A stretch of DNA of 64,000 bases. Source: JAPOXR01 sp965199765 (GTDB lineage: Bacteria > Pseudomonadota > Alphaproteobacteria > Rhodobacterales > Rhodobacteraceae). The position numbers were made by a program, and so were the translations under genes. Under the pieces are notes generated by a model, which did not search any database, was not told where the DNA came from, and worked only from the letters and a program-made list of their open reading frames with translations. Position 1 is the stretch's first letter, and every line of letters begins with the position of its first letter. Positions 43,883 through 53,419 of the stretch are shown here, one piece after another. The stretch is from NCBI GenBank assembly GCA_965199765.1, contig CBDATC010000001.1, positions 1 through 64,000 on the forward strand, given 5' to 3'.

Positions 43883-44874
43883 CTGGTCAATTCAGCGAAT
43901 TCTATCTCGAGTTCGTCAATGTGTTTCCGCACCGGTTGCTCAAACATCGTTAAAGCACGGTCTCTGCGTTTCAGCGCCTTCCCCGCTAATTTTCCGGCTG
44001 CCGCTGCGATCATTTGCATTTCTTCCATGTTGCCGTTGCAATGAAGAACAACGTCGCATCCGGCCGCAAATGACTCCCTGCTACGCTCGGACATTGTTCC
44101 CGATAGCGCCGACATCGCCAGATCATCGCTCATCAGCAAGCCGTCAAATCCGATAGTGGAACGAACGATATCCAGCACCGCCTTGGATTGTGTAGCGGGT
44201 CTTTGTTTGTCAATGCTGCGGTAAAGAACGTGGGCCGTCATCCCCAAGGGCAAATGATTGAGGGCCTTGAACGGGACAAAGTCTCGTGCGCTGAGTTCTT
44301 CCAAAGCGGCATCGGTAACAGGAAGCTCTTCGTGACTGTCTGCCTCCAACCGACCATGGCCGGGAATGTGTTTCAAAACCGGCAGCACGCCGCCGGTGAT
44401 AGTTCCTTCCGCAACTTCGGCAGCGATCTTGGCGACTAGGTCCGCATCCTCAGAATAACATCGATTGCGCAGTATGGGATGGGTAGAAGGCGCGGCAACA
44501 TCACCGATAGGCACACAATTCACGTTAATTCCCACATCATGCAGCTCCGACGCTATTAAAAAACTGCGCAGCCACATCGCGCGGCTTCTATCCTCTTCCC
44601 GCAGCGCATTGCATTGGTCCAGCGGCGGCTTCCAGCTGCGCCATTCCGCGCCTCTGAAGCGCTGAACGCGTCCACCTTCGTGATCTGTCAATATCAGAAC
44701 CTTCGACCCGGAAATGCTGCGCAACTCATCAGTCAGTCTGCGCAGACCGGTTTTTTCCTCCCCGTTTCGCGTGAACAATATGTAGCCCGCAGGATTTGCT
44801 TCGCGAAAAAAACTTCTTTCGGAGGCCGTAAGCTTTTCGCCCTTAAAGCCGAAGATGCAGGCTGAAACCTGCAT
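43864..44874 (-). CDS. nagZ: beta-N-acetylhexosaminidase (GH3), peptidoglycan recycling
   Basis: Cytoplasmic glycosidase that removes GlcNAc from recycled muropeptides. About 336 residues from the ATG at 44874, whose A is shared with the TAA of the SPOR gene (TAATG); an in-frame ATG at 44898 is less family-like. Signatures: NPAGYILFTRN, LILTDHEGGRVQRFRG, the loop KHIPGHGRLEADSHEELP with the catalytic His and Asp, and GLLMSDDLAMSAL with the nucleophile Asp. Confidence 0.95.
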   Translation of the reverse strand: MQVSACIFGFKGEKLTASERSFFREANPAGYILFTRNGEEKTGLRRLTDELRSISGSKVLILTDHEGGRVQRFRGAEWRSWKPPLDQCNALREEDRSRAMWLRSFLIASELHDVGINVNCVPIGDVAAPSTHPILRNRCYSEDADLVAKIAAEVAEGTITGGVLPVLKHIPGHGRLEADSHEELPVTDAALEELSARDFVPFKALNHLPLGMTAHVLYRSIDKQRPATQSKAVLDIVRSTIGFDGLLMSDDLAMSALSGTMSERSRESFAAGCDVVLHCNGNMEEMQMIAAAAGKLAGKALKRRDRALTMFEQPVRKHIDELEIEFAELTRCSKIQ

Positions 44875-45617
44875 TAGCCTGCCACGACCGGACTGCATTC
44901 AATGCCCCGTGCTGCCAACCGGTCACAGAACGTGGAGGCGTCTTCCCAATTTTGAAATCCGCGCAGCCGCAGCCGATAGAATTCGTCGCCCCCGAATTTA
45001 GCGTATTGCACCAACCAATCATGCTGACCGAGATCGTCTGGAACAGAAAACCGAGTCCTTTTCCACTGGTTTTCCGCATCACTTTTCGAGGCATATGCTC
45101 CAATCTGGACAAGAAATTCACCGGAGCGAATTTGAGTCGGATCAACCTGTTGGCCGCTTCCCTGCATGCTGTTTTCAGCGAAGAGCGGCAAAACTGCGCC
45201 CACCGGCCGCTGGTCGCCATTTGAGTCGGGTTTGGTCGATGACCCGACGCGATTGGCAGCGAATTCACGGGCTGACAAATCTTCGTCCAGCAGCTCAACT
45301 GGCGGAGCAGCGAGTTTCACATTCTCGATATCCGGGGGTTCGCTCTGATCGATTAACAGTCGATTGACTGTGTAACCGGTGTTCATAGCGACCCGACCGC
45401 CGGGATCTTCGGGCTGTATTCTCCACATTGCGCTTGATGGTTTGATAACCGGGATTTCGAGTCCATCCTGCGAAACAACGTCGTTTCCCCAGACCACAAT
45501 TCCTGCTGCCAAAATCACAGAGATTGCGAATCCGATGAGCTTGAAGCCCCCTCGTGCCACGTAACCTGCCTGGCGCCTCCAAAAGCCGCCAGATTTTCCT
45601 GCCGTCAAATAAGCCAT
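44874..45617 (-). CDS. SPOR-domain cell-division/cell-envelope protein
   Basis: About 247 residues from the ATG at 45617 (GGCAGGATA just upstream). One membrane helix at about residues 25-43 (LIGFAISVILAAGIVVWGND), a proline/acid-rich periplasmic linker, and a C-terminal SPOR domain (about 170-247: GEFLVQIGAYASKSDAENQW, then FYRLRLRGFQNWEDASTFCD). SPOR domains bind denuded glycan strands at the septum. The frame is open for 24 codons further, overlapping argS; the shorter start is preferred. Co-transcribed with argS and nagZ. Confidence 0.9.
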   Translation of the reverse strand: MAYLTAGKSGGFWRRQAGYVARGGFKLIGFAISVILAAGIVVWGNDVVSQDGLEIPVIKPSSAMWRIQPEDPGGRVAMNTGYTVNRLLIDQSEPPDIENVKLAAPPVELLDEDLSAREFAANRVGSSTKPDSNGDQRPVGAVLPLFAENSMQGSGQQVDPTQIRSGEFLVQIGAYASKSDAENQWKRTRFSVPDDLGQHDWLVQYAKFGGDEFYRLRLRGFQNWEDASTFCDRLAARGIECSPVVAG

Positions 45618-45672
45618 TATCCTGCCCTTTTCCGCCCTGTATCTCGGGCGGGCTGCTCCATGAATTGTGCGG

Positions 45673-47421
45673 TTAGCCCCGCATCTCATTCATCGGTTTT
45701 ACGCCTAAAATACCTAATCCTGAGGCAATGACAAGCGCTACGGCGCGCGCGAGCGCCAATCTTGCGATTGTGCCATTTGGGTCAGCTTCTTGAATAATGC
45801 GCATATGCGGTTCTCGATTGCCGAGTGTCCAAAGAGCATGAAAATCTGCTGCGATTTCCGACAGATAGAAAGCGATTCGGTGAGGTTCGTGATTTGCAGC
45901 CGCATAGGTAACGACACGAGGCCACTCGGCGACTTTTCTGATTAGATCCAGTTGGCGAGGATCGGTTAGTTTTGTGAGATCGGCTTCACGCAAATCTTCA
46001 TCCGACGCATTCAGACCCAGTTCCTTGACCTTTCGAATTGCCGAGCAGACTCGCGCATGCGCGTATTGCACATAGAACACAGGATTTTCTTTTGACTGCT
46101 CCCGCACCTTATCAAAATCAAAGTCCAGCTGAGCGTCATTCTTTCGCGTAAGCATCACAAACCGCGTGACGTCAGGTCCGACAGCCTCAACGGTTTCGCT
46201 AAGCTGCACAAATTCTCCGGCGCGCTTCGACATTTTTTGGGCTTCGCCGCCTCGCTTAACCCGCACCAGCTGGGTGAGTTTAATGTCGAACGGCATTTGA
46301 CCGTCCGAAAAGGCGGACACAACCGCGCGGATGCGTTTGACATAGCCGCTGTGGTCTGCGCCGAATACGTTGATCAGTTCGTCATAGCCGCGCTCAACCT
46401 TGTCGTAGTGATAGGCGATATCGGGAGCGAAATATGTCCATGTGCCATCGGATTTTTGAATCGGCCGATCAACATCATCGCCGTGAGCGGTGGAGCGGAA
46501 CAAGGTTTGCTGACGTGGTTTCCAATCTGTGGAATCGCCGCCCTTTGGCGGCGGCAGGGTGCCTTCATAAATCAAATTACGCGCGGCTAATTCTGAAATC
46601 GCCCGCTCAATCCGACCGCTCTCATACAATGAGACTTCGCTGAAGAACGCATCCATTTGGATTCCAAGCAGCTGAAGATCGCTATGAATCAAATCTACCA
46701 TGGCTTGGATGGCAAAGTTCCGGATGGTAGGCAGCCATTCTGATTCGGGCTTATCGACCAGCCCGGTGCCGTACATCTTCTTCAAAGACTCTCCGACTGC
46801 TATTAGGTATTGGCCTCGATATTCTCCCTCGCCGAAAGTCATGGGCAAGCCATTGACCTCAAGATATCTGCGATAGACCGAACGTGCGAGTGTATCCACC
46901 TGGGAACCGCCATCATTCAGATAGTATTCCCGGGTAACCGCAAATCCGACAAATTCGAGCAGCCTTCCAAGCGAATCACCAAAAACCGCGCCTCGCGCAT
47001 GACCGACATGTAGCGGACCGGTCGGATTGGCGGAAACAAATTCAAGCAGCACAGTCTTGTCCGCACCGTGGGTTGACCGGCCGTAATTCTTGCCCTGTGC
47101 GATGACCTTGCGCAGATTCTCTAACCAAACGCTTGGCAGCAGCCGAATATTCAGAAATCCCGGACCAGCGATCTCAACCGATTTCACGCGCGAATCGTTG
47201 GTCAGCGCACGGGCAAGCGCATCGGCGATTTCACGCGGCTTTCGACCAGACCCCTTAGCCGCCACGATTGCGGCATTGGCCGCAAGCTCTCCATGCGAAT
47301 CAATTTTCGGTCGTTCGACAGAGATATTCGCCGGCATATATTCTTTTTGCATCCAACCGGATGCGGCCAGACTATCCAACTCCGACAGTATCCGAATTCT
47401 GAATTCTTCAAAAATATCCAT
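45673..47421 (-). CDS. argS: arginyl-tRNA synthetase
   Basis: Class I aminoacyl-tRNA synthetase that charges tRNA-Arg. 582 residues, normal. The HIGH motif is HVGHARGAV in FVSANPTGPLHVGHARG; the KMSKS counterpart is AQKMSKRAGEF. The N-terminal Add-1 domain recognising the D-loop and the C-terminal DALR anticodon domain (FYVQYAHARVCSAIRKV and later) are in place. First gene of the argS-SPOR-nagZ-scpA-scpB run. Confidence 0.97.
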   Translation of the reverse strand: MDIFEEFRIRILSELDSLAASGWMQKEYMPANISVERPKIDSHGELAANAAIVAAKGSGRKPREIADALARALTNDSRVKSVEIAGPGFLNIRLLPSVWLENLRKVIAQGKNYGRSTHGADKTVLLEFVSANPTGPLHVGHARGAVFGDSLGRLLEFVGFAVTREYYLNDGGSQVDTLARSVYRRYLEVNGLPMTFGEGEYRGQYLIAVGESLKKMYGTGLVDKPESEWLPTIRNFAIQAMVDLIHSDLQLLGIQMDAFFSEVSLYESGRIERAISELAARNLIYEGTLPPPKGGDSTDWKPRQQTLFRSTAHGDDVDRPIQKSDGTWTYFAPDIAYHYDKVERGYDELINVFGADHSGYVKRIRAVVSAFSDGQMPFDIKLTQLVRVKRGGEAQKMSKRAGEFVQLSETVEAVGPDVTRFVMLTRKNDAQLDFDFDKVREQSKENPVFYVQYAHARVCSAIRKVKELGLNASDEDLREADLTKLTDPRQLDLIRKVAEWPRVVTYAAANHEPHRIAFYLSEIAADFHALWTLGNREPHMRIIQEADPNGTIARLALARAVALVIASGLGILGVKPMNEMRG

Positions 47422-48231
47422 ACATTATTCCGCACGGAGGGTTTAGATAGACACTCGAATGGTCCACGAATCACTCGCTACAGCAATCGTTCACTTCAAG
47501 GCAATGCGAGTAAAGAAAGCAAACGGTCGGCTCAAGCTCACTTAACTTTTTCCGAACCCCTTGGGCGTGTCCGATATTTAAGTCTTTTATAGTTTATTCG
47601 TGAACTTGTCTCTCCTTGCATTTGTAGTGCGCGTCTGACTTTGTGGCGCGAGTTATGTGCTGTACACGCGCTAAGCTTGGTAAGGAACCCTGCCTTCCAG
47701 TGCATTTCGAAACCGGGCAGCAACGCGCGTAGCGATTATGATCGCTCGAATGGTTCGAATAAATCCGCCTTTCGGTAATTTGCCTCCATGAGGCTATCCT
47801 ACCACCCGCTTGGAATTTCGGCGATTTCACACAAAATGGTCTGCTGAGTTCCAAACGATATCGATAATTCCCAACAAATTTTGCCGGATGGATTCAGAAC
47901 CCGGCATGACGCCGGCGATGCCGCTGAAACGCCACCCGAACAGACTGCCGTGCTGTATAGTTGAAGTCAGCAGAAAACTCTTGCAGATGCTCGGGAAAAG
48001 GTGCTGGCAAAAACTGAAACGTCATTTCAACAATGTTGGCATACTAGGGCATAACGCAGGTGAATATATCGGCTTATGGCGAATTTTGGTCGCTGAAATG
48101 TGCCGGTCACACCTGTTGCGATCGCGGATTTCGCAGATATCATTTTCCTTTGCACGAAGTCTTCTCCGCGCGGACAGCAACCCGCGCTTGTTTCAATCCG
48201 GCGCATATGACGCTTCCGCGCGGTTTATCCT
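47422..48231. other. non-coding region upstream of argS
   Basis: About 810 bases. The part next to 47421 should hold the argS promoter, but no clear boxes were found. Short frames on both strands overlap one another and match nothing known. Together with the two remnants that follow, it looks like a decaying region. Confidence 0.4.
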
Positions 48232-48408
48232 TTAAGGATCAGCGATGCTTACAAGCAAAACCGCTTCAACCACGGCGAGGAATAATTCGGCGAACTGGTC
48301 CAACTTGGCAGTTCCTACGCCATGGATTCGGGCGAACTCGGCTTCGCTGTGCGGTTGCAGACGCGCCATGTCGATCAGCCCGAGTCGGCATTCGTCTGCT
48401 GAAATGCC
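48232..48408 (-). pseudogene. remnant of a RecQ-type helicase: C-terminal HRDC domain only
   Basis: Minus-strand translation of these 59 codons ends at a TAA and reads IDMARLQPHSEAEFARIHG, then VGTAKLDQFAELFLAVVEAV. This is the core of an HRDC domain, with the typical helix-hairpin IHGVGxAKLxxF, as found at the C terminus of RecQ. There is no start codon, the frame is closed by a stop just upstream, and the segment before IDMARL is scrambled (ISADECRLG). The helicase body is absent; an IS630-type remnant lies where it should be. A relict gene is the simplest reading. Confidence 0.7.
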
Positions 48409-48524
48409 TATTCAAGAAATCAATCCTTGGGCTGGAGCTTTTCAAGCTCTTGTTCAGTTCTCATTGACATCCACTGTCTAAGTGAGAGCGCTCCAAACAT
48501 TTCGGACCGCCGGGAGAAATCGTC

Positions 48525-48770
48525 TCAAACGCCTTTCACGTTGGCTTTGAGTTCCTCCGATTCGAACACCCGGTGGTTAGCGAGAAAGCTGTTGTTCAGG
48601 CACTGGAATGCGGTTTCCATCCGGTTCAGCTCCGAACTGAATGGCGGCAGATGCAACAGCGACAAATCCGGCGGGATGACGAGTGTCTTTGCCATATGCC
48701 AACGGGCTCGTTCAAACGCCACGAGCGTGTTCCGTCCGTCCGCTGTTTCCACGAACAGATGCTCCCGATC
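48525..48770 (-). mobile_element. IS630-family transposase remnant (C-terminal part)
   Basis: The translation contains RWHMAKTLVIPPDLSLLHLP and then PPFSSELNRMETAFQCLNNS, which corresponds to the end of the DDE domain of IS630-type transposases (usual pattern D-x-A-G-W-H, then LPPYSPELNPxE). The aspartate of the second catalytic motif is replaced (FERARWH), while the last catalytic Glu is kept (SELNRME). In-frame stops close the frame before residue 1 and after NVKGV, where TGA stands in place of a codon in a continuing frame (DDFSRRSEMFGALSLRQW). So it is inactive. No terminal repeats were located. Confidence 0.75.
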
Positions 48771-48938
48771 TCAAACCGCGTCAGAAGGCGCGCCTCAGAA
48801 CCGACACTGTATTTGGCACACCGAATTGAAAAAATTAAAACGTTGATACTGTCGAGGAACCACGCTGCTTCGGGTCTCCAGCACCAAGCAGGGTTTTGTA
48901 GGCAAACTTGAGATAAGGTAACCGGTTATCTCACGCTA

Positions 48939-50108
48939 TTAGCGCTGGGAAACCCGGCTTGATTCGTCCAGCGCTATACGATCAGTCATCCCTGAAATAT
49001 GGTCGGCAACTGCTCTCGCCAAAGAAAAAGGACCATTCATTCGGCTGGCATCGGCTTTGCGCTCATCGGGCAGCTCCAAAGGATTTTCCATATAGTGCCC
49101 AAAAAGTTTCTTGATGGCGCATGTGCCTTGGTCGCACTGTTGCCTGACACTCATTGACTGATACATACGGGTCGAAAGAAAATCACGAATTGACACGATT
49201 TTCCTGCTGGTCTGCGTCGAAAACCGAATGAGACCAATTTCGGCACGACGGATATCGCTGACGGTCAGCGGACGGAAGGAGTCAAAATTTCTTTGTGACT
49301 CATTAACCGCATCTTCGGTCAGAGTTCCAAATAAACGCCGCATAACCTCGCTGTCCATCCGCTCCGGGCTGACAGCGGAGTATTCTTGCCGCAGCAGACG
49401 GTAAATCGGACCGATCAACGGCAGCTTTGAAAGCTCGTCGCTGGTGAATAGTCCAGCGCGCAACCCGTCCTGCAAATCGTGGCAATTATAAGCGATATCG
49501 TCGGCAACCGCTGCTACCTGTGCCTCGGCAGACGGCCAAGATTCAAGCTCAAGATCGTGGGACTTGTTATAGACGGCCAGCACTTCAGGGACCGGTTCTC
49601 TGACTGGACCGTTATGTTTTGCGATGCCTTCAAGGGTTTCCCACGTCAAATTTAGGCCATCAAAATCCAAATAGCTGCGCTCTAGGGATGTCACGATTCT
49701 GATTGCCTGCGCATTATGCTCAAATCCACCAAACCCATTCATAAGGCGACTCAGCGCGGTTTCTCCTACATGCCCGAACGGCGCATGTCCCAGATCGTGC
49801 GCTAAAGCGATTGCTTCCGCTAAATCCGAATTCAGTCCAAGTGACGATGCCAACGCCCGCGCAACCCTCGCAACTTCGATCGTGTGGGTTAGCCGAGTCC
49901 GATAATGTCCTCCGATGGGCGCAACAAACACCTGGGTCTTATGCATCAGAGCGCGAAACGCAGAGGAATGGACAATGCGGTCGCAATCCCTCTGAAAGGG
50001 ATGCCGCCGTCGGCTCTCAGGATGGGTGTGCAGACGGGAATTTGGTTCGGGATGGATACACGCATATCTGGCGAGTGCAGAATGTCTCGTGCTCGATTGC
50101 TGAGGCAT
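48939..50108 (-). CDS. dgt: deoxyguanosinetriphosphate triphosphohydrolase-like protein
   Basis: HD-domain dNTP triphosphohydrolase of the short (about 390-residue) bacterial type. The HD metal motifs are RTRLTHTIEVARVARAL and LAHDLGHAPFGHVGETAL, with the third at DDIAYNCHDLQDGLRAGLF. I choose the ATG at 50108, preceded by GGAAGAG seven bases away; the frame is open nine codons further. It is divergent from erpA, a common arrangement in Rhodobacterales. Confidence 0.95.
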   Translation of the reverse strand: MPQQSSTRHSALARYACIHPEPNSRLHTHPESRRRHPFQRDCDRIVHSSAFRALMHKTQVFVAPIGGHYRTRLTHTIEVARVARALASSLGLNSDLAEAIALAHDLGHAPFGHVGETALSRLMNGFGGFEHNAQAIRIVTSLERSYLDFDGLNLTWETLEGIAKHNGPVREPVPEVLAVYNKSHDLELESWPSAEAQVAAVADDIAYNCHDLQDGLRAGLFTSDELSKLPLIGPIYRLLRQEYSAVSPERMDSEVMRRLFGTLTEDAVNESQRNFDSFRPLTVSDIRRAEIGLIRFSTQTSRKIVSIRDFLSTRMYQSMSVRQQCDQGTCAIKKLFGHYMENPLELPDERKADASRMNGPFSLARAVADHISGMTDRIALDESSRVSQR

Positions 50109-50423
50109 TGCGACTCTTCCGGTAAGGAGCACCAACGATCAGGGTTTTGATTATCGGTTCAGTATTTTTGCGCGGAACAAAAATGAAAACTGTCTGGGGA
50201 TTTGTCAATGCCCGGTTCCCAGTGTCGGGATTCACTCCAATCGGCGTATATGAAAGACCGCCGCCGCGCGTCGATGCGTCGAGGACTTTGCGCATAGAGC
50301 TGCAGAATACCCGTAGCGGACTTATATGATTTAAACCGCATCCCTTTTCGCATTCTTGCCGTATCTATGGTCGATCATTATATTGTGTTTAGATGGGCAT
50401 GATTGAAGGAGACACTCGTAGAT
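50109..50423. other. dgt-erpA divergent intergenic region
   Basis: About 315 bases that should carry promoters for both genes. No clear boxes, RNA gene or binding-site palindrome was recognised. Small frames present here overlap and look random. Confidence 0.4.
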
Positions 50424-50750
50424 ATGACCATTCCGCCGCAGGTTTCAAAGCGTGCATTCGCCCGACTGGCCGAAATCAACGCTGAATCCGACATAAAGAA
50501 GTGTCTCCGGATCGCCGTTAAAGGTGGTGGCTGTTCAGGTTTCCAATATGAAATTCTATTTGATGATCCCGCCGAAGACGACATGGTGCTGGAACATGAG
50601 GGGCAATCCGTGCTCATTGACAGCGTATCCCTGCCATTTCTTAACAGCGCGACAATTGACTTCGTTGAAGAAATCATCGGTTCCCGCTTTGTGATTCAAA
50701 ATCCGAACGCCAAATCGACCTGTGGTTGCTCGCTGAGCTTTTCCATTTAA
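50424..50750 (+). CDS. erpA: iron-sulphur cluster insertion protein, A-type (ErpA/IscA)
   Basis: 108-residue A-type carrier that delivers Fe-S clusters to target proteins. The three conserved cysteines are seen in KGGGCSGFQYEILFD and in the C-terminal STCGCSLSFSI. I start at the ATG at 50424; AAGGAG lies 12 bases upstream, and an in-frame TTG at 50403 is less likely. It is followed by xth after 19 bases. Confidence 0.93.
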   Translation: MTIPPQVSKRAFARLAEINAESDIKKCLRIAVKGGGCSGFQYEILFDDPAEDDMVLEHEGQSVLIDSVSLPFLNSATIDFVEEIIGSRFVIQNPNAKSTCGCSLSFSI

Positions 50751-50769
50751 AGGCAATTCTCCAGCCAGA

Positions 50770-51549
50770 ATGAAAGTCGCCAGCTTTAACATAAACGGCA
50801 TCCGGGTGCGCTTACCCGTGCTTCTCAAGTGGCTGGAAGAATGCCAGCCGGATGTCGTGCTGCTGCAGGAAATCAAAACGGTCGACGCTAATTTCCCTCG
50901 TCGGGAATTTGAGGACATGGGCTATGTAGTCGAAACCCATGGACAAAAGAGCTACAATGGTGTCGCGATTCTTTCCAGGCTTCCACTTGAGGATGTTGTT
51001 CGCGGTCTGCCCGGCGACGCATCCGACGAACAGGCGCGTTGGATGGAAGCAACCGTAATCGGCGAACAGACGGTTCGGGTTTGCTGCCTTTATCTGCCAA
51101 ACGGAAATCCGTCTCCTGGCCCGAAATTTGACTACAAATTGGCTTGGATGGACCGGTTGTTCAATCGTGCGGAACAGATCTTGGAACTTGAAGAGGCTTC
51201 GCTTTTAGCCGGAGATTTCAACGTCATTCCACAAACAGAGGATGCAGAAAATCCCGAAAAGTGGCGGGATGACGCATTGTTCAGATTAGAAACACGGAGA
51301 TCATGGAGAAAGATCCTCCACTTGGGCTATATTGATGCACTTCGCGCCTGCAATCAATGTTCTTCTCTGTATACTTTCTGGGATTTTCAGAGGCGGGCTC
51401 GGGAACGAAACGATGGTATTCGCATCGATCACTTCCTTCTGACACCGCAATGCGCCGACCGACTCGAGGATTGCCGCCTTGACGAACATGTCCGTGATTG
51501 GAACAAACCCTCAGATCACGTGCCCATATGGGTAACGCTTCGCGCCTGA
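50770..51549 (+). CDS. xth: exodeoxyribonuclease III
   Basis: AP endonuclease / 3'-exonuclease for base-excision repair. 259 residues of the EEP fold with all active-site motifs: FNINGIRVRL (Asn), VVLLQEIKTVD (metal-binding Glu), the tyrosine region, GDFNVIPQTEDAENP (Asp/Asn) and IRIDHFLLTP, SDHVPIWVTL (Asp-His). Follows erpA on the same strand, as in related genomes. Confidence 0.96.
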   Translation: MKVASFNINGIRVRLPVLLKWLEECQPDVVLLQEIKTVDANFPRREFEDMGYVVETHGQKSYNGVAILSRLPLEDVVRGLPGDASDEQARWMEATVIGEQTVRVCCLYLPNGNPSPGPKFDYKLAWMDRLFNRAEQILELEEASLLAGDFNVIPQTEDAENPEKWRDDALFRLETRRSWRKILHLGYIDALRACNQCSSLYTFWDFQRRARERNDGIRIDHFLLTPQCADRLEDCRLDEHVRDWNKPSDHVPIWVTLRA

Positions 51550-51555
51550 ATCAAT

Positions 51556-52746
51556 TCACCGCGCTCGATCGGCGGTAACATCTGCATCGAATATCCATCT
51601 CAGTGTATGCGAAATCACTGATGGCGCCAGAATGGAGCCGATACTCAAAAACCGGTCGCGAAGAGCCGTGAACGGCGCACCCGAGATGTGATAGAGCCGC
51701 CCCTGTATGGCAACAGCCTTCAATATCCGCTTGATTCTGTGTTTGCGTTCTCTTTCGAAACGCTCGTGCGCGGCGGGTAAATCACGGGCTTCATTGATCG
51801 CGCGGCTGAGAATCCATGCGTCTTCGAGAGCCATATTTCCGCCCTGCGCAAGGAATGGCGGCATCGGATGCAACGCATCCCCAATAATCACACTGCGCTC
51901 ATTGCTCCATTTCTCAGCTAGGTCTGGCCTTGGCAAATGCCAGAGAGAAACGTGTTGGCAAAGCTTCATCAGTTCGGACACCGTCCCCCCGAATTCCGAG
52001 AAGGCCTTCCCCATGCTGTCGGGCGGAACCGTCATCGGCGGCTGCATCGGTTTAGGAGCCTTAAGCCGTTCCACTGCGACCACGTTCATCAGCATCCGGT
52101 CCTTCAGTGGATAATAGACAACGTGCCTGCCTGATCCGATAATCAGATTAACTGTCTTGCCGGCAAAGCGACCTTGAATTTTATCAAGCGGAACCAAAGC
52201 TCGCCATGCGATATAGTCGCTGAACATGCGCCGGGGTCCGCATATCGACCGACGTGCCGCTGAAAATATGCCGTCTGCTCCAATCACGTATGACGCAGAA
52301 AGCTTCGAGCCGTCGCTGAACCGGCAAATTGCAGCATGCGACGTGTTATCCACGGATTCAGCTCTTTTGCCGAAAATAAACCCAATCTTTTCTGCCGCGG
52401 CCAATTCATAAAGATGCTTCAATAAATCCTGCCGATGCAGCAATAAGTGTGGCGTGCCGTTTTCTGCGTATTGTTCTAAGCGATGTTCAAACAATACCCC
52501 TCCGTCTTTGGCGCGGCAAACCGCTGCGGACCGGCAAACCGCGGTCGATAGGTCCGGTGAAATTCCCAGAGCATTGATGACTTTCGTCCCATTCGAGGTG
52601 ATTTGGATGCCGGCGCCCCTGCCGCCGATCTTGGAGCGCTGTTCGAAAACCGTGACGCACCTACCCGATCTTGCCAACAGAACCGCTGTCGCCAAGCCAG
52701 CAATGCCCGCGCCAAGAACCACAATCTCTTTGTCTGGATTCGACAT
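51556..52746 (-). CDS. FAD-dependent monooxygenase, aromatic hydroxylase (PHBH) type
   Basis: 396-residue flavoprotein of the PF01494 family. FAD motifs: VVLGAGIAGLATAVLLARSG at the N terminus, the DG motif VIGADGIFSAARRSI near residue 162, and GDALHPMPPFLAQGGNMA near residue 290. The pattern is that of salicylate/3-hydroxybenzoate-type hydroxylases, so a single-ring aromatic acid is a reasonable substrate class, but the exact reaction cannot be read from sequence and no aromatic-degradation genes are near. A UbiH-like role in ubiquinone synthesis is less likely. Convergent with xth (six-base gap). Confidence 0.85.
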   Translation of the reverse strand: MSNPDKEIVVLGAGIAGLATAVLLARSGRCVTVFEQRSKIGGRGAGIQITSNGTKVINALGISPDLSTAVCRSAAVCRAKDGGVLFEHRLEQYAENGTPHLLLHRQDLLKHLYELAAAEKIGFIFGKRAESVDNTSHAAICRFSDGSKLSASYVIGADGIFSAARRSICGPRRMFSDYIAWRALVPLDKIQGRFAGKTVNLIIGSGRHVVYYPLKDRMLMNVVAVERLKAPKPMQPPMTVPPDSMGKAFSEFGGTVSELMKLCQHVSLWHLPRPDLAEKWSNERSVIIGDALHPMPPFLAQGGNMALEDAWILSRAINEARDLPAAHERFERERKHRIKRILKAVAIQGRLYHISGAPFTALRDRFLSIGSILAPSVISHTLRWIFDADVTADRAR

Positions 52747-52771
52747 GACTGCAGCTTATGCAATGAGTTCT

Positions 52772-53194
52772 CTAGTCTTCGCGAAAGACCTTTTCGTTCC
52801 GCTCATGCTTTTCCTGCGCTTCTAAACATAGCGTTGCGATAGGTCGCGCAATCAGGCGCCGCAGTGAGATAGGCCGCCCGGTATCCTCGCAGTATCCGAA
52901 TTCTCCTGAATTGATGCGATGCAAAGCACTGTCGATTTTCGCAACAAGCTTCCTCTGACGATCACGGGTGCGCAACATCAATCGGCGATCTGACTCTGCA
53001 TTGGCCTGATCACCAAAATCTGAAAGCGGTGAACCCAGCTGCTGCAGTTCCACAACCGCGGACCGCATATCATTCTGTATTTCAAACTTCCATTTCAGGA
53101 GTTTCTGCTTAAAGAACTCAATCTGTCTCGGATTCATAAAGGGCTCGTCCACCGAAGGAATGTAACCTTCCGGCAACTCGAAAGACTGATCCAT
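52772..53194 (-). CDS. dksA: RNA polymerase-binding transcription factor DksA, two-cysteine form
   Basis: 140-residue DksA that acts with ppGpp in the secondary channel of RNA polymerase. The coiled-coil tip carries the essential DxxDxA motif as D59, D62, A64. The zinc-finger part has C102-x-x-T105 and C123-x-x-A126, so only two of the four canonical zinc cysteines are present, as in DksA2 of Pseudomonas and several alphaproteobacterial homologues; it may work without zinc. The gene stands 25 bases downstream of the monooxygenase start, read in the same direction. Confidence 0.95.
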   Translation of the reverse strand: MDQSFELPEGYIPSVDEPFMNPRQIEFFKQKLLKWKFEIQNDMRSAVVELQQLGSPLSDFGDQANAESDRRLMLRTRDRQRKLVAKIDSALHRINSGEFGYCEDTGRPISLRRLIARPIATLCLEAQEKHERNEKVFRED

Positions 53195-53419
53195 TTCCGC
53201 ACTCCGGAGCAGACAAAATCTCAGCTGCGCAGCATTCGCTTGCTACTGGTCTTTGCCTATAAAAGAAATCAACCGCAACTGTCATTTTTTCAATTGCAGA
53301 CTACTGCCTTCCGTATTCAACGCATGGCGATTGATGTGGCTTTCGTCTTGAAGCGGTGCTTTGAAATCTCCATATGCAAAGGTAAATCCTCTCGCTGCAC
53401 AATTAAGGATGATGAACCG

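Noticed and set aside
48060..48467. A 135-codon plus-strand frame across the decayed region.
   Set aside because: It runs antisense to the HRDC remnant, which is recognisable on the other strand; no ribosome site or family match.
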